Positions 37,384-48,775 of a stretch of DNA of 64,000 nt are shown here, one piece after another. Position 1 is the stretch's first letter. Each line of letters opens with the position of its first letter. The stretch is from Litoditis marina (lineage: Eukaryota > Nematoda > Chromadorea > Rhabditida > Rhabditidae), in NCBI GenBank assembly GCA_964036275.1, contig OZ038439.1, positions 10,062,904-10,126,903 on the forward strand. The letters run 5' to 3'. The notes beneath the pieces are model-generated. The model was not told where the DNA came from. It saw only the letters and a list, made by a program, of their open reading frames with translations, and made no database searches. The translations under genes and the position numbers were made by a program.

Positions 37384-37440
37384 TGTACGTATGCTAGAAC
37401 ATCCCGTCCTTTCTACCTCATCCTGCGTCTCCTGAAACAT
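37384..37440. mobile_element. fold-back element, CTAGAAGATCCCGG family, partial
   Basis: Only the left arm is present (TGCTAGAACATCCCG ... TCCTGCGTCTCCTGAAACAT), and a CACGTGA MITE begins about 18 bp further on. Confidence 0.6.
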
Positions 37441-37457
37441 AACCAAATTCTTGGTTC

Positions 37458-37591
37458 TATACTGTTAGTCAATTGCACAGTCATGTGAAACATGTTGAAC
37501 ACAGCAGAACTCAGCAACGTGCTAGGAGAAAGTGCACAAGTTCTCATTAGAATGCTAACTTTACGTGACTATTCAATTTACTTCTAGTTTA
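37458..37591. mobile_element. CACGTGA MITE family copy
   Basis: TATACTGTTAGTCAATTGCA with CAGTCATGTGAAACATGTTG at the left; ACTTTACGTGACTATTCAAT and TTACTTCTAGTTTATG at the right. Confidence 0.8.
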
Positions 37592-37613
37592 TGTTCCACC
37601 GGGATACACGTCT

Positions 37614-37806
37614 CGCTCTGAAGTTAAAAACCGATTGTTTACCAAGGTTCGCCGGAAACCCAAGTTGTGAGACACGGATCAGACTTTTTACCGAGAATTT
37701 GGTGCACAATTGTGCACCAATCTTTGATTTCACAACTTTATATCAACTAGTGACCAATTTGGTGGGGCGAACCTTGGTAAACAACTCGGTTTTTGACTTC
37801 AGAGCG
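37614..37806. mobile_element. inverted-repeat element with central perfect palindrome
   Basis: About 193 bp. The arms CGCTCTGAAGTTAAAAACCG...TTTACCAAGGTTCGCC and GGCGAACCTTGGTAAACAA...CGGTTTTTGACTTCAGAGCG pair over about 45 bp with few mismatches. At the centre, 37699-37720 is a perfect 22-bp palindrome around GCACAATTGTGC. No coding capacity. Confidence 0.9.
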
Positions 37807-38403
37807 TTTGATACAGAGGCAAAGCAGCGAAGCATGAGACGAAACTGTCTGGGAGTTCCACCAAACGTTCTTTGATTCATTTTCGCAAACTAACATTTTT
37901 CTTGTTTAACTAAACTTGGCCAGTTTGAAAGTTTGGAAAGTTTGGAAAGACTAAGTCTCTTTCTTCTTTTCTCTCTGATGAGCGAGTGTCACATTCTTTG
38001 AATGTAGATAAATAAATTTAAAAAAAAAACAAATAAAAAGTTGAATAAGTTTGGAAAGACGTTTCCTTCTGTAGTTCCCACACTTCCCACTGAGCATTTG
38101 GCTCCGTGCCAATGACGTTCAAATTTATTTTTCATCAAGATAAAGGATTTCAAAGAGTTTGAATGAATGTTGAATGGTTGGTCACGTTTGCTGCAGTAGA
38201 TGAACAAGACTATTTACATAACGCATCATTTCTATGAAAAACCATTCCCCAAAACTTCATTGGCAACCTGCCAAGGTCTCTCAGTGGGAGTGAAATACTA
38301 TCTTAGTTTAGTCCAGTTCTCATCATAGAAACAATTCGAAGAACTGCCTATACGTGTCACACAACACGTGACTTCACATGCTTCTTTTTTTTCATGTGGC
38401 CTG

Positions 38404-38571
38404 GATTCGTATGCTAGAAGATCCGGGAACCTTCATCCCATGCTGCTTCTCTTGCTCTGCCTCACTATTTCTCGTCTCTTACATCCCGGCGGGATGTGAG
38501 AGCAGAGAAATATCGTACGCTTGAGCAGGATGGAATGCAGCTGCCGGGATCTCCTAGCATACCGCCTCTGA
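38404..38571. mobile_element. fold-back element, CTAGAAGATCCCGG family, copy 3
   Basis: Ends CGTATGCTAGAAGATCCGGG and GCCGGGATCTCCTAGCATAC. The inner stem TCTTACATCCCGGC / GGGATGTGAGAGCAGAGAAA matches copies 1 and 2. It lies about 200 bp upstream of receptor E. Confidence 0.85.
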
Positions 38572-38777
38572 AGTGTACCAATTGAGACCGACTCTTCACA
38601 TTTATAGACGTTCGGGCTCAATGTTTTGAGTGTTCAAGTTTTCGAGTCAGTTACAGCTATACGTCACGCTCTAACGATAGTTTCTCATATGGTTTTTGTG
38701 TATAAATTAAATGTCTCAACAATTGAACTTATACACTAGAAGTTTCCAGAACAGAGCCACTCCCACTCAACTTCTCA

Positions 38778-41700
38778 ATGAACAGCCTAGTCAGCGACTT
38801 GGATGGTTTCGCGTCAGCCTTCGAGTGTCAAACCTTGCACGGTTTTCTGAGGATTGACAACTATGCGAACTATATTATCCTAATCACCAACTCGGCCACA
38901 GCTGTTTTCACGGCCATTACCATTCGAAGGATGCCACCTACAGTATATCTAAATGTTCTGCTTCTACAAATTCTCGTGGCCGCGTGTATGAACGTGTGTG
39001 TGGTAGTTATAGTGCAACCTATTCTCATATTTCCATTTCGGGTTATAATGACTGGGTCATTCAAAATCTCGCCCGAGTTTACTTGGTTCGCCTGTGCTAT
39101 GGCTGTTTTTCTATTTGGAGCTCAGTTTTCTATTTCTATGTACGCATTGATGTTTCACGTGGTTCAAGCGATACCTCCAAATATGCCGAAAAGATTGGAG
39201 AGATTCCAGAAAATGAGAAAGATTTCCATACCAGGATTCATATTTTTCGTTGTTTCGTTCACTACCCTGTTCGTATTGGGATACAACAAGGAGGAGGGTT
39301 CATTCCACGACGAGTTGGTTAACGTACAACCGCTCGCTCAAGAGATTTTGGAGATCAACGCTGGAGTAGTGTTTTCGGTATGTTGTGTTTGCTTCGATAG
39401 AAATGAATGAAAAACTGAGATGTGTGTATAGTCATCCTCATTCGCGCTGGGGTTCCTACAGATTGAAACGTTATGAAGTTGACCAATTTTCAAAGTCCGA
39501 ATCTTCACAAATCAGAAGATTGATTCACCATAGCCTGCAAAGTTTAAGTATCGAACTTTTGACGTGTGAGAATACAAGTTACAGCGAACGAGCAAACGAG
39601 TAATTAGTGTCAGAATGTTAGAACAGGGTGGTATTAGGAGAAAAAAAGTTCCATCACAAAGTTTCAATTTACCGAAGAATCATAGAAAATCAAAGAAAAG
39701 TGAGCACAAAAAGGACGTATCTCCAATAGATCACTTGTCTTATTAACATTGTGAAACCCATTAAACGAAAAAAACAAGGTCATGATAGTAGTTTGAGGTG
39801 TACAACCGCAGACAACTCATTTATGATTTTCTACAGTTGTTCATCACTCTTTTTTTCAAATTAACTCTATTGAAATGCATGGTGAATTATGAAACGGTGG
39901 CATACCCCATTCGTAGAGTTCGAAAAGTTATATTAATGTGCTCAGTAAAAGATGTACTCAAAAATCGTTTCGACCCTGATTCAAGACGACTTTGGGTTGT
40001 TTTCTCAGAGGGTTGGGTCATCATCAGTTGATCCGAGAAATGTCAACAGGACTAGAAGACTTACTGACCGTCTTCTAACGATGAATTGAGAAGAATGGAC
40101 TTTCGAAGAGTGTTGCATTATTCAATGGTTGATTGGTCCACTATGAGTGGAACATTATAAACACTACAAAAATGGACAAATTCCCGAGTATGTCATGAAC
40201 CATAATACAGAAAACAAAGTTTCGAAAAACGTTGCGCAATTCTATCGTTTTTCAGATGAACAAGTATCTGATGGTGCTATGCATTTCATTCCTAGTTTGT
40301 CTTCCTCCTATGTTTGCATTGATTTTATACTTATTACATGTGTGAGTTTTTATAAGTATGCTCAGTGAAAGAAACAAACGAAGTGGCCTGGAGCAGTCAA
40401 ACTTTTCTGAGAACATGAACACGAAGGGAAACTCGTTTTGTTTGTTGGTTCTCCATGTTTATTTCATATTATAATACATTATAAAATATGTTAAATAGGT
40501 TAGAATAATAATATTAACTAACATTTATACTAAGTAAGAAGTTAGTTTTATTAAATAAGTTAATATTCATGTAAGGAGTTTGTTTTATCAAATAGGTTAT
40601 TATTTAAGTTAAATACTTTCGTCCATAGGACTTTATTTTGACCATTCTCTCCCTTCCTCACTGATGAGCCTCGGGGGAGAGAATATAAGATTAGTGGTCA
40701 CGTTTGCGGGTAGAGGCGAAACGTGCTACTATGATTTCTTGCTAATATTTTAACGTATTCATTTTATCTATAATTGAGCTTTATTTTTGATTGTTCACCA
40801 AAATAGGTTGTTTGACACCCGCAGATCCGTTGGTAGTATTGCACAAAGTTGAGCATTTCAAATTCACTTGTGAAGCAGTGGATTTGCGATTTGCCACGTA
40901 CTTTGATTTTCAAACTCTCTGAAACTTTGTTCTAAGAAACAAGGATCTCTGAACAATGCTACCGAACCTCCGGGCCTGACAATTTTTAAGTCACAACATC
41001 TTTCAGAACAGCAACAGAACAAAACAAGAACAGAAATAAAAACAGAATAGTAATAATACAATACAACCATAGAATAAAATATAACAGCGAGGATAGGTTT
41101 CCGATGTAACTGGTTAAGACCTTTAAAAATCGTGTTTTCGAGCTTGTAGTCTGATTTCAACCACCCCATTTTCAGTACCCTCTCGATGTTGCGTATTCGG
41201 AGTGAAACCACGTCCGCTCGTTCCCTGGTACTTCTGAGATCTATGACGTCATCAATTATCTCCTACTTCGTCGTGCTCGGTTTCTTCATGTCGTTGCCGT
41301 TGGGAACTATGGTGATGCTCGTGCTCTTTCTTCCTAAGAATATGGCTTGGTTGGTGGAAGTTTCACGTATTTTACGTGTAGAGTCACTTTTAACGTGTAC
41401 ATCTAGGTCATATACTAGCGAGGTCTCGTCCAACTTTTGGCAAGAGTATGCAGCCTGAAAACCATTCTGTTCATATCAATACTAAAGTTTGTTTAATTTC
41501 CACTGAGACCCATTGGTATCGTGCCAAGACTTTCAGATGACTAATTCTCAGAGAAGACATGAGTATTCTGAAGAGAATTTTCATGTACGGATTCTTATGG
41601 TACTGAACAATCGCTAGCAGAGATCGGCAGTTTTTCGAAAAGCTCCAAAGTGGTGAAAGAATTGCCTGGAATATTCATTGGCACGCTGCCAAGCCTCAAT

Positions 41701-42013
41701 AGGAATGACCGGGACTATATCACTCGTGGAGAAAAACCCATCAAATCTTCTGAACTATTCGGATTCATTTCGTTTGTTCACAACAAAATTGATGGGACTG
41801 AATTTTACTTCATATCAATGTTTTAGTATCCCTTTCAACACGATTTTATCGTGGCCGATTCTACTCGTCAACGTCTATCTAAATATCACATTATTTGTTT
41901 TTCTGCGAAGATTTCGTATGGAGGCAGAAAAACTGCTGCGAAAAATTGTTGATTTTCTTTGCTGGAGAAAGAAGAAACAATCAACTGTCGCTGTTTTTGT
42001 ATCCTCACAATGA
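38778..42013 (+). CDS. 7TM serpentine chemoreceptor E
   Basis: Four exons join to 348 aa: 38778-39377 (MNSLVSDLDGFASAFEC; TM1-TM5), 40256-40341 (MNKYLMVLCISFLVCLPPM), 41176-41349 (MLRIRSETTSARSLVLLRSM, then a long hydrophobic segment to FLPKNMA) and 41827-42013 (IPFNTILSWPILLVNVYLN, TM7, and a basic tail, stop TGA). Junction phases are 0, 2 and 2 and total coding length is 1047 nt. The layout (ITNS..TAVFTAITIRRMP after TM1; SPEFTWFACAMAVFLFGAQFSIS; FHVVQAIPPNMPKR) resembles the Str/Srh/Sri superfamily of nematode receptors; I do not assign a class. Expected in the ciliary membrane of sensory neurons. Its tandem paralog F follows on the same strand with exons of the same length except the last (187 versus 181 nt). 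This family differs from minus-strand receptors A-D. Confidence 0.82.
39927..40060. repeat. fragment of the 47.9-kb fold-back element
   Basis: TGTGCTCAGTAAAAGATGTACTCAAAAATCGTTTCGACCCTGATTC matches both arms at 47949-48108, and the following GGGTTGTTTTCTCAGAGGGTTGGGTCATCA matches, inverted, the sequence near 48225-48265. Located in intron 1 of receptor E. Confidence 0.75.
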
Positions 42014-42255
42014 ACTTTCTTTCTTATTTTTGGTAACAACGGGGATAAATGTAGGTGTTTAAATGTAGGTGTTCAAATGAAGGAGTAAATGTAGGTGTTC
42101 TATTGAACAGTAGTAAAAATTTTCCTGTATTTTGAATCAAATTGGAACCATTCTTTATTCATAAATTGGCCGAGAAAAGGGTGTCAACTCGTGTTCAACC
42201 CAGTTTCGGGACGTTTTGCCCGGATAAATACACATTTTCTAACTTAAAGTAGTGG

Positions 42256-42464
42256 TATAGTCGTCGCTAAACGGAAAGGCGAGGGGGTACTGTATATCTC
42301 ACTTTCCGCTGTGTACGCACACAAATCTTTGATTCCGCAGGTTGCCAGTTATGTGGTCTAATAGCGCAAAGGTTGGCGTCCTGCTACGAACGTCGAGCTC
42401 GCAAGTTCGATTCCGGAGAGAGAGAGAGAGAGAGAGACATTTATAAATTTGGCACCCACTATAT
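42256..42464 (+). mobile_element. tRNA-like MITE, copy 1
   Basis: Starts TATAGTCGTCGCTAAACGGA and ends TATAAATTTGGCACCCACTATAT. A-box-like TAGCGCAAAGG at 42362-42372 and B box AGTTCGATTCC at about 42404-42414. A (GA)n run of about 9 units has expanded just 3' of the B box. Confidence 0.88.
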
Positions 42465-43005
42465 TGTAACGAAACGTAGTAAAATATGATATTTCAGGTG
42501 CGAAACGCGCCATACCAGAAGCTTTATACAACTCGCATATCCCGTACTTTATGTCTTCGAGAAACTGCGATTTTCTAGCTCCTAACTCTTTCCAAAACAA
42601 ATTTGCTGCGATAACAGTAAGAAGTAAAAGCAAAGAAAGATATGTGAAATCCCGGCTAATCCTGCATATGGTTATGGCTGTCGGAGTACTAAGTGTTTTT
42701 CGAGAACCCATAAAAGGAAGACACGGAAATAAAAACGAGTGAGCCTATAGTTTCGATCATTCTCACTGAGACTTCGGCAGCGTGCCAAGGAAGATTACAA
42801 GCTATTTTTCACCGCATTGGAGTTTTAAAAAAACTGCAAATCATGTAAGCGGTTGTTCGGTTTTATACCAACACGCAAATGGAAAAAAAATTTGGAATAC
42901 TGTGTTTCCTTTAAGAAACAGTCATCCGAAACTCTTGGCACCATGTCAATGAGTCTCAGTGGGAATGAAACGAACTATGAGAGATTCCATTATTCCATTA
43001 AAACT

Positions 43006-43202
43006 GTATAGTGGGTGCCAAATTTATTAATTTCTGTCTCTTGCCGGAACCGAACCTGAGAGCAAAAGATTCCTAGCAAGGCGCCAACCAATGCGCTATT
43101 AGTGCATATCGCTGTAACTCTGGAACCGAAGACATGTGTGCGTACACAGCGGAAAGTGAGATATACAGTACCATCCCGCCTTTCCGTTGGCGACGACTAT
43201 AT
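43006..43202 (-). mobile_element. tRNA-like MITE, copy 2
   Basis: Plus-strand left end TATAGTGGGTGCCAAATTTA, right end TTGGCGACGACTATATA. Minus-strand A-box-like TAGCGCATTGG and B box GGTTCGGTTCC. Opposite orientation to copy 1, about 540 bp away. Confidence 0.88.
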
Positions 43203-43540
43203 ACTGAGCCGATCCGTGTCGTCTGCAGATTGTTTTAATGACAATTCAATTGTCAGTCTCTATAGGCCAATTACATAGGCCCGACGTTGAGATAAATTAT
43301 TCAAGTTCACAAATTCATTAATTGAGTTACTCAGAGGAATATAAAAGTGTCACAGTTTCAACCATTTAGAAACTCGATCATGAGCTCTGCTTCTGCGGTT
43401 GCCAAATTTAAATATAATCGATCGGCTACCTAGCTAAAAAAGAACTGTATGTTGAAATGTGTTCTGTTGTGACTTCTGTAATTAACCCACTAGGAAATAC
43501 AGCTGGAAACGTTATAGATTGCTTTAAAATGAAATCTCCT

Positions 43541-43637
43541 GAGGCCGTATGCATGAAACATCCCGAGCTGAATTGGCCAGGAAATAGCTCGGGATAGCAT
43601 CCAAACCCGGCCCGGGATGTTTCATGCATACGGCCTC
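43541..43637. repeat. fold-back sequence just upstream of receptor F
   Basis: GAGGCCGTATGCATGAAACA followed by TCCCG at the left is repeated inverted at 43614-43637. A second inner stem is CCGAGCTGAATTGGCC / ATAGCTCGG. It ends about 30 bp before the predicted start codon, so it would lie in the promoter or 5' UTR. Confidence 0.9.
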
Positions 43638-43668
43638 TGAAAATATTGTTTCAGCTCAAATCGCTGCG

Positions 43669-46600
43669 ATGCAAGATTTGGTATCCTCATTCGATGGTTT
43701 CGCCGTAGGCTTTGAGTGCCAAACCTCGCACGGTTTTCTGACAATTGACCACTATGCCAACTATATCATCCTAATCACCAACTCGGCCACAGCTGTTTTC
43801 ACAGCCATTACCATTCGAAGGATGCCACCTACAGTATACCTGAATGTTCTTCTTCTACAAATTCTCGTGGCCGCGTGTATGAACGTGTGTGTGGTAGTTG
43901 TAGTGCAACCTATTCTCATATTTCCATTTCGTGTCATAATGACTGGGTCATTCAAAATCTCGCCCGAGTTTACTTGGTTCGCCTGTGCTATGGCTGTTTT
44001 TCTATTTGGAGCTCAGTTTTCTATTTCTATGTACGCTTTGATATTTCACGTGGTTCAAGCGATACCGCCCAGTATGCCAACTCGACTAAAAAGATTCAAA
44101 CTGATGAAGTTTCTGTCGATGCCCGTATTTTCCACTGGGGTTCTGATTTTCACTGCTCTCTTCATGTTCGGTTATCAAAGGGACCAACAGGAGTTTCATG
44201 CCGAACTTTTGACTAGACAACCGGCTGCCAATCATATTTTCGAACGTTTCTCGGGAGCGGTGTTTTCGGTACGTTTTTGTTACAAATTGCTGGAAACTGT
44301 GTTCAGATGCTTTATTAATATAACGTTTTTTGTTGTTACACCCTAATACGATCGTCAGAAAATTTCCATTTTACAAGTAAAAAATGGTTGCATGCACTGG
44401 TTTTTGATGTGCAATAATTCTGCTAAACGATTGACAAAGTGCAATGTTTTCAGATTTACCCTTTAGTTAACTGAATTGTAATTCTCCTGAGAGGCCCAAC
44501 CTTTAATTGCAGCCAAATTATTTTTGCAAACAAGAGTTCAAAGATAATCTATCCGTGACGCAATCAAATTATTATTCATTTTGCAAGAATAAAAATACAA
44601 ACTTCTCCTGATAAACTGTTGCGGTGATAGAGCGGAAGGAATCCACGAGCTTTCTGGGAAAGATATAGCCTTTCTCATACCTACTGAGACTCCTACAGTA
44701 GGAATACAAAACGTTCAATACGTTCACATTACCTAAATGTTGTCGGATAGGTCAACGATTCTGACAGATGATTATGTTACCATATTGCGAACAGTGTACC
44801 GAAATGTTTCGACAGAGATTAATTTCGCATCAGGATACAGTTATTGCAAACATTGAATGTGTACTGTAGGAGGCTCAGTATGAATGGTTTTGACTATAGA
44901 TGCTACATCACAAAATCGATAAATCTTGTTCAAGGGTTCAGCTTTGTTTCAACAGTATACCAAACACAAGTTCTTTGACAAGTGTTCGAGTTCCCAGTTG
45001 GACTTTAGTATACTAGAAGTCAATTGAATGGTCACGTGAAGCTAGAATTCTAATGAAGAAGCGTGCACTTTGTCATTGCACGTTTCTCGGTTCTATTGGG
45101 TTGAACATGTTTTACGTGACTGTGCAATTGAGTAACTGTATAACTCTAATACGCTTCTACACATGCTGTTATTTTCTAACCAGTTTATAGTCGGAACTTT
45201 CATTCCAGTTAAATCTGTACCTCAAGGTGTTGTGTATTTCGTTTTTGGTCGTCGTGCCATGTAGTTCCGCGCTTATTGTGTATTTGGTCACCATGTGAGT
45301 GGATTCAGGACAAGTATTATTGCATCCAGGCGGCGTAGCGATCCGTTCAAAAATATCAGATATGAGATATTATTATTTATTCCTGCATATATAAAACATA
45401 GAACAAGAAGTTTTACAAGATGTTAGAAATAAACTGAGTCCCCAAAGGGATGAGAGCATAACTCTATCATCTTCGGATTGAGGGGAGCTTTTTAGAAAAA
45501 CAGTTGATTTCTCGCATCATCTATTGAAGCGCATATGGAATGTTCTCAAATAAAACAGCTACATCAATAACGTCTAGATAGGTCTTAAACTGATTAATAT
45601 TTTCCAATCTACCAATATCTCTACTTATCGAATTCCCCAATTTTACAACTCGAGATATCCAGATACCCCATGAGCTAAGCTAAGCTGTTAGCATGAGCTT
45701 CTCATTAGAGTCTATCGATTGCGTTGCTATCTCATGAAAAACTCATACGATTTTGTTTTTCTTTACAGTTTGCAACGCCGCCAGCTGTCTAGCTAAAAAT
45801 GTTTCGTGACTGACATTAGTGAACCCTATAATTCTACGAATGTTACGTATCGTTTCAGACATCAGGAAAATTAGCCGAGAACCATTGGGTACAGTTGAGA
45901 TAATTAAACACTTTACATTAATAACTTTTTAGGTTTGGTTTATTTCTTTACCCATGCGAAACATCATAAATGAAGCGTGGCATAAAATGTCGAGAGATGT
46001 TGTTTTATATAGAAAACGTTTTCCGAGAAGTTATTTTTGATTAGAGGAAGTAAAGAGCAACCAGTAAAAACGCCTAAAGCATACTTTTCTGAAACATTGT
46101 TGCAGAACCTTCTGGATGCTTCGCATTCGTCGAACCACCACCTCGGTTCGATCTCTCGCTCTTCTGAAGTCCATGACCTACAGTATCATATCTTATTTTT
46201 TCATACTTTTCTTTTTCTTGTCGTTGCCGTTGGGTACAATGGTTCTGCTGCTGCTCTTTCTGCCGAAAGACATGGCGTGGTGAGTTTGGGATGGGAACTA
46301 AATTGTACCACAAAGTATATCAAATGAGAAAATCAAGCACATGTAGGAATGTAACATAAACAACCAAACAATATGAAAAAGTACGTGAAACCCCTATGTG
46401 ATAAGGCCCTAGAACTTTACGAACTTGAGATATCTTAAATATGGTCGGACATGAAAACAGTTTCAATCAAGAATATTTGAACTTCTAGTGTGTGACTATT
46501 CATGTTTTATGGCAAAACAGTTATACTGCAGATTTGAGCTCTGTGAAAAATCGGAAAACGATTTCACAGCATGTTTATTCGGAAAAACATTTTTATTTTT

Positions 46601-46789
46601 ATTTTCAGTATCCCGTTCAACACTATCCTATCCTGGCCGATTCTGTTAGTCAACGTCTATCTCAACATTTCACTCTTCGTATTTCTCAAGAGATTCCGCA
46701 CAGAAGCTCAGAAACTTATACGAAACTTCATCTGTTGGTCCAAAAAGAATGTATCCAAAGTTTCCGCTGCGGTTGTGGGGTCGCCATGA
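43669..46789 (+). CDS. 7TM serpentine chemoreceptor F (tandem paralog of E)
   Basis: Four exons join to 346 aa: 43669-44268 (MQDLVSSFDGFAVGFEC), 45209-45294 (LNLYLKVLCISFLVVVP), 46106-46279 (TFWMLRIRRTTTSVRSLALL, to LFLPKDMA) and 46609-46789 (IPFNTILSWPILLVNVYLN, stop TGA). Exon lengths 600/86/174 and phases 0/2/2 equal those of E. Start: the Met at 43669 aligns exactly with E's Met; a TTTCAG about 16 bases upstream could be an acceptor for a trans-spliced leader. Residues from ANYIILITNS to FHVVQAIPP are almost identical to E, while the rest of the protein is clearly diverged. Intron 1 contains a CACGTGA MITE (45007-45142). Confidence 0.82.
45007..45142. mobile_element. CACGTGA MITE family copy
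   Basis: TAGTATACTAGAAGTCAATT with GAATGGTCACGTGAAG at the left and TTTTACGTGACTGTGCAATT with GAGTAACTGTATAA at the right. Reversed relative to the copies near 36-37 kb. In intron 1 of receptor F. Confidence 0.85.
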
Positions 46790-48775
46790 TAGATTACGTG
46801 ATCATATTGGAGTTGGAAGCAGTTTCTTCTATGATTTTCGGTAGATCATGAAATTAATCAATATATGTGTAAACGTGTTGGACTATTCATGATCAAACGA
46901 CAGAATCACCAGTTTAGGCTTCATGAGTTACAAAAAGACGGAAATGAAATGTCTTTAACATCAACAGTTCTATGTTAATTGTTCGCGTTGTGCTAGTATT
47001 AGTCATGCCTAATTGACTAATTTGATAAAAATTTGTTGTTTACGAACAAATAACCAAAACACAAGTAATATTCTTATCAGTGAACCAGAGTTCATCTTTA
47101 CAAACGATGAATCACCCTCTTGGTCCAACAACCTCTATACTAAAAACGGGTTTACTCTTAAAATATTCACACTTGGAAACCGTGATTTCTGCATTGAAAC
47201 CGTTGACCAGTGTATAGTTTAATTCATTTTATTTTAAGATAGCACAAACTTATCGTTTTTGAGTGTCAGTCGTGCGCATACTTCTCTGACCAGAGATGTT
47301 TCTTATCGCTATTTTTTCACGAGTAGGCAAGTTTGGGCTGATAACAATGCTTTTGACTACGCCCTAAAATTTCGGAAGTTTTTGTTTCTGTTTGTTAATT
47401 GTATAACCCTTCTATGTATTAATCACAAAAAGTGAACATTTGCAACAATCTTCTTCGAGATGACAACTTCTAATGTTTCAATTCTCTGTATTGTCAACGA
47501 CTCAAGGTAAATTATTCAATTTCAATTAATGTTAAAAATACCGACTTTCTCGTTTGTTGTGGTTCTTGAAAAAAGCATGTGTTTATTAAAAGAATACGTT
47601 ACAACAAAACCGGGCTAGCCCAACTTGTAGTCACTCTGAACGGGTGATACACATCTTTGTATATGTTCATTTAGGTGACTATTTCTTTCGATTCAGATAT
47701 GTACAAAATAATCTTTCACGTTGTCCAGCTGTGATGTTTCACGAGTTTCACGTGACTTCACGTGACTAGATTTTCTACTAGCCATATACGTATCATCTTA
47801 TCGCGTTGACATGGAAGTAAATTCCCAGCTATACCGATTCTTATCTAACCACCCAGTCATAACTGTTTGCGTCAAAATGAGCCGACTTAAAACGGTCTCT
47901 GATTCCAACTCGATCAAACGAACCGGTTTTTTAATCGAGGACTGTTACGTATATTACAATTATATGAATGTGCTCAGTGAAAGATGTACTCAAAAATCGT
48001 TTCGACCCTGATTCAACATTCATATAATTGTAATATATCAGGGTCTTGAATCAGGGTCGAAACGATTTTTGAGTACATCTTTTACTGAGCACATTCATAT
48101 AATTATAACACCCAAAACGTCCTAGTGACACAATATATTTTGTTCAAATAAATAACCTAATATATATATTACAATTATTAACGTCCTTCTCCTGTTTTCA
48201 TTAGCTCGAAGGAGTTCGATTAGTGATGACCCAACCCAGTGAGAAAACCCAAAACCGTCTTGAATCCACGTCAAAACGAATTTTAGTCATATGGTTACTG
48301 AGCAAATTACTATAACTAGTTTTTATTATTCACTTTCGTTCTAGCACAACTGCACACTCACCAAATTTTGTTTTGTTTTTTCTATTTTTTAGTATTTTGT
48401 AACTGTCACCCGATCCGACGTTTTTATGATTAATGATAATTCACGTGTACCGTTGCGCATCATGTCAATACTATGAATAAATACATGAATTACCGTGGTA
48501 AAAATTGATCCGCAACCATGTCTGTATTTTTCTGCACCTGTTCAAAATGGATGTTAAACTGTTATCTTGTTTGTAATGTCATGTCAGGATGGACATTAAA
48601 ATATTCACACGGATGAAAAGACGTTTCTGAAATTCTTGTTCTTCTTGCTATTGCTCCTTTGATTTCAGTGTGTTGCAATACTAGAAATATAGAGTATTTA
48701 GTTGACAATTCATGTTTTGTGTTTATAATTATGTTTGTTTCCATTCTGGCAAAATTTCCAGAAAGAGCACCAGAA
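46790..48775. other. intergenic between receptor F and the PLC gene
   Basis: About 2 kb with a strong fold-back at 47949-48108 and related sequence to about 48290. ORFs at 47013-47222 and 47811-48011 look like chance (the latter is made partly of the fold-back). Confidence 0.55.
47949..48108. mobile_element. long near-perfect fold-back element
   Basis: The about 60-bp arm ATTACAATTATATGAATGTG...TCGTTTCGACCCTGATTCAA is present at 47953-48016 and again inverted at 48048-48108, with only a few differences and a loop of about 30 bp that itself repeats the arm's outer end. Similar sequence occurs at 39927-39995, and the flank at 48190-48290 matches 39990-40060 inverted, so this is a family rather than a one-off hairpin. 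Confidence 0.9.

Larger units (their letters stand above)
33008..38777. other. repeat-rich intergenic region, no gene recognised
   Basis: About 5.8 kb between the start of the GST-like gene and receptor E. Most of the recognisable content is the repeats listed separately (33306-33481, 33649-34090, three CACGTGA MITEs, 37614-37806, 38404-38571). A CATT tetranucleotide run lies at about 36303-36327. Plus ORFs at 34389-34595 and 35057-35260 look like chance. Confidence 0.6.
42014..43668. other. intergenic between receptors E and F
   Basis: Contains two opposed tRNA-like elements (42256-42464 and 43006-43202) and a fold-back at 43541-43637. A 117-codon minus ORF at 42358-42711 overlaps the first element; its N-terminal part (from 42711) includes a hydrophobic run, but I see no splice sites that make it a gene. 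Confidence 0.55.

Noticed and set aside
42362..42414. possible true tRNA genes at the A/B boxes (all seven sites)
   Set aside because: Acceptor and anticodon stems do not form, and the boxes sit in a repeated element with its own ends; called mobile elements instead.
42358..42711. 117-codon minus-strand ORF with a hydrophobic run
   Set aside because: Its C-terminal third is the antisense of a tRNA-like element; no supporting exon was found.
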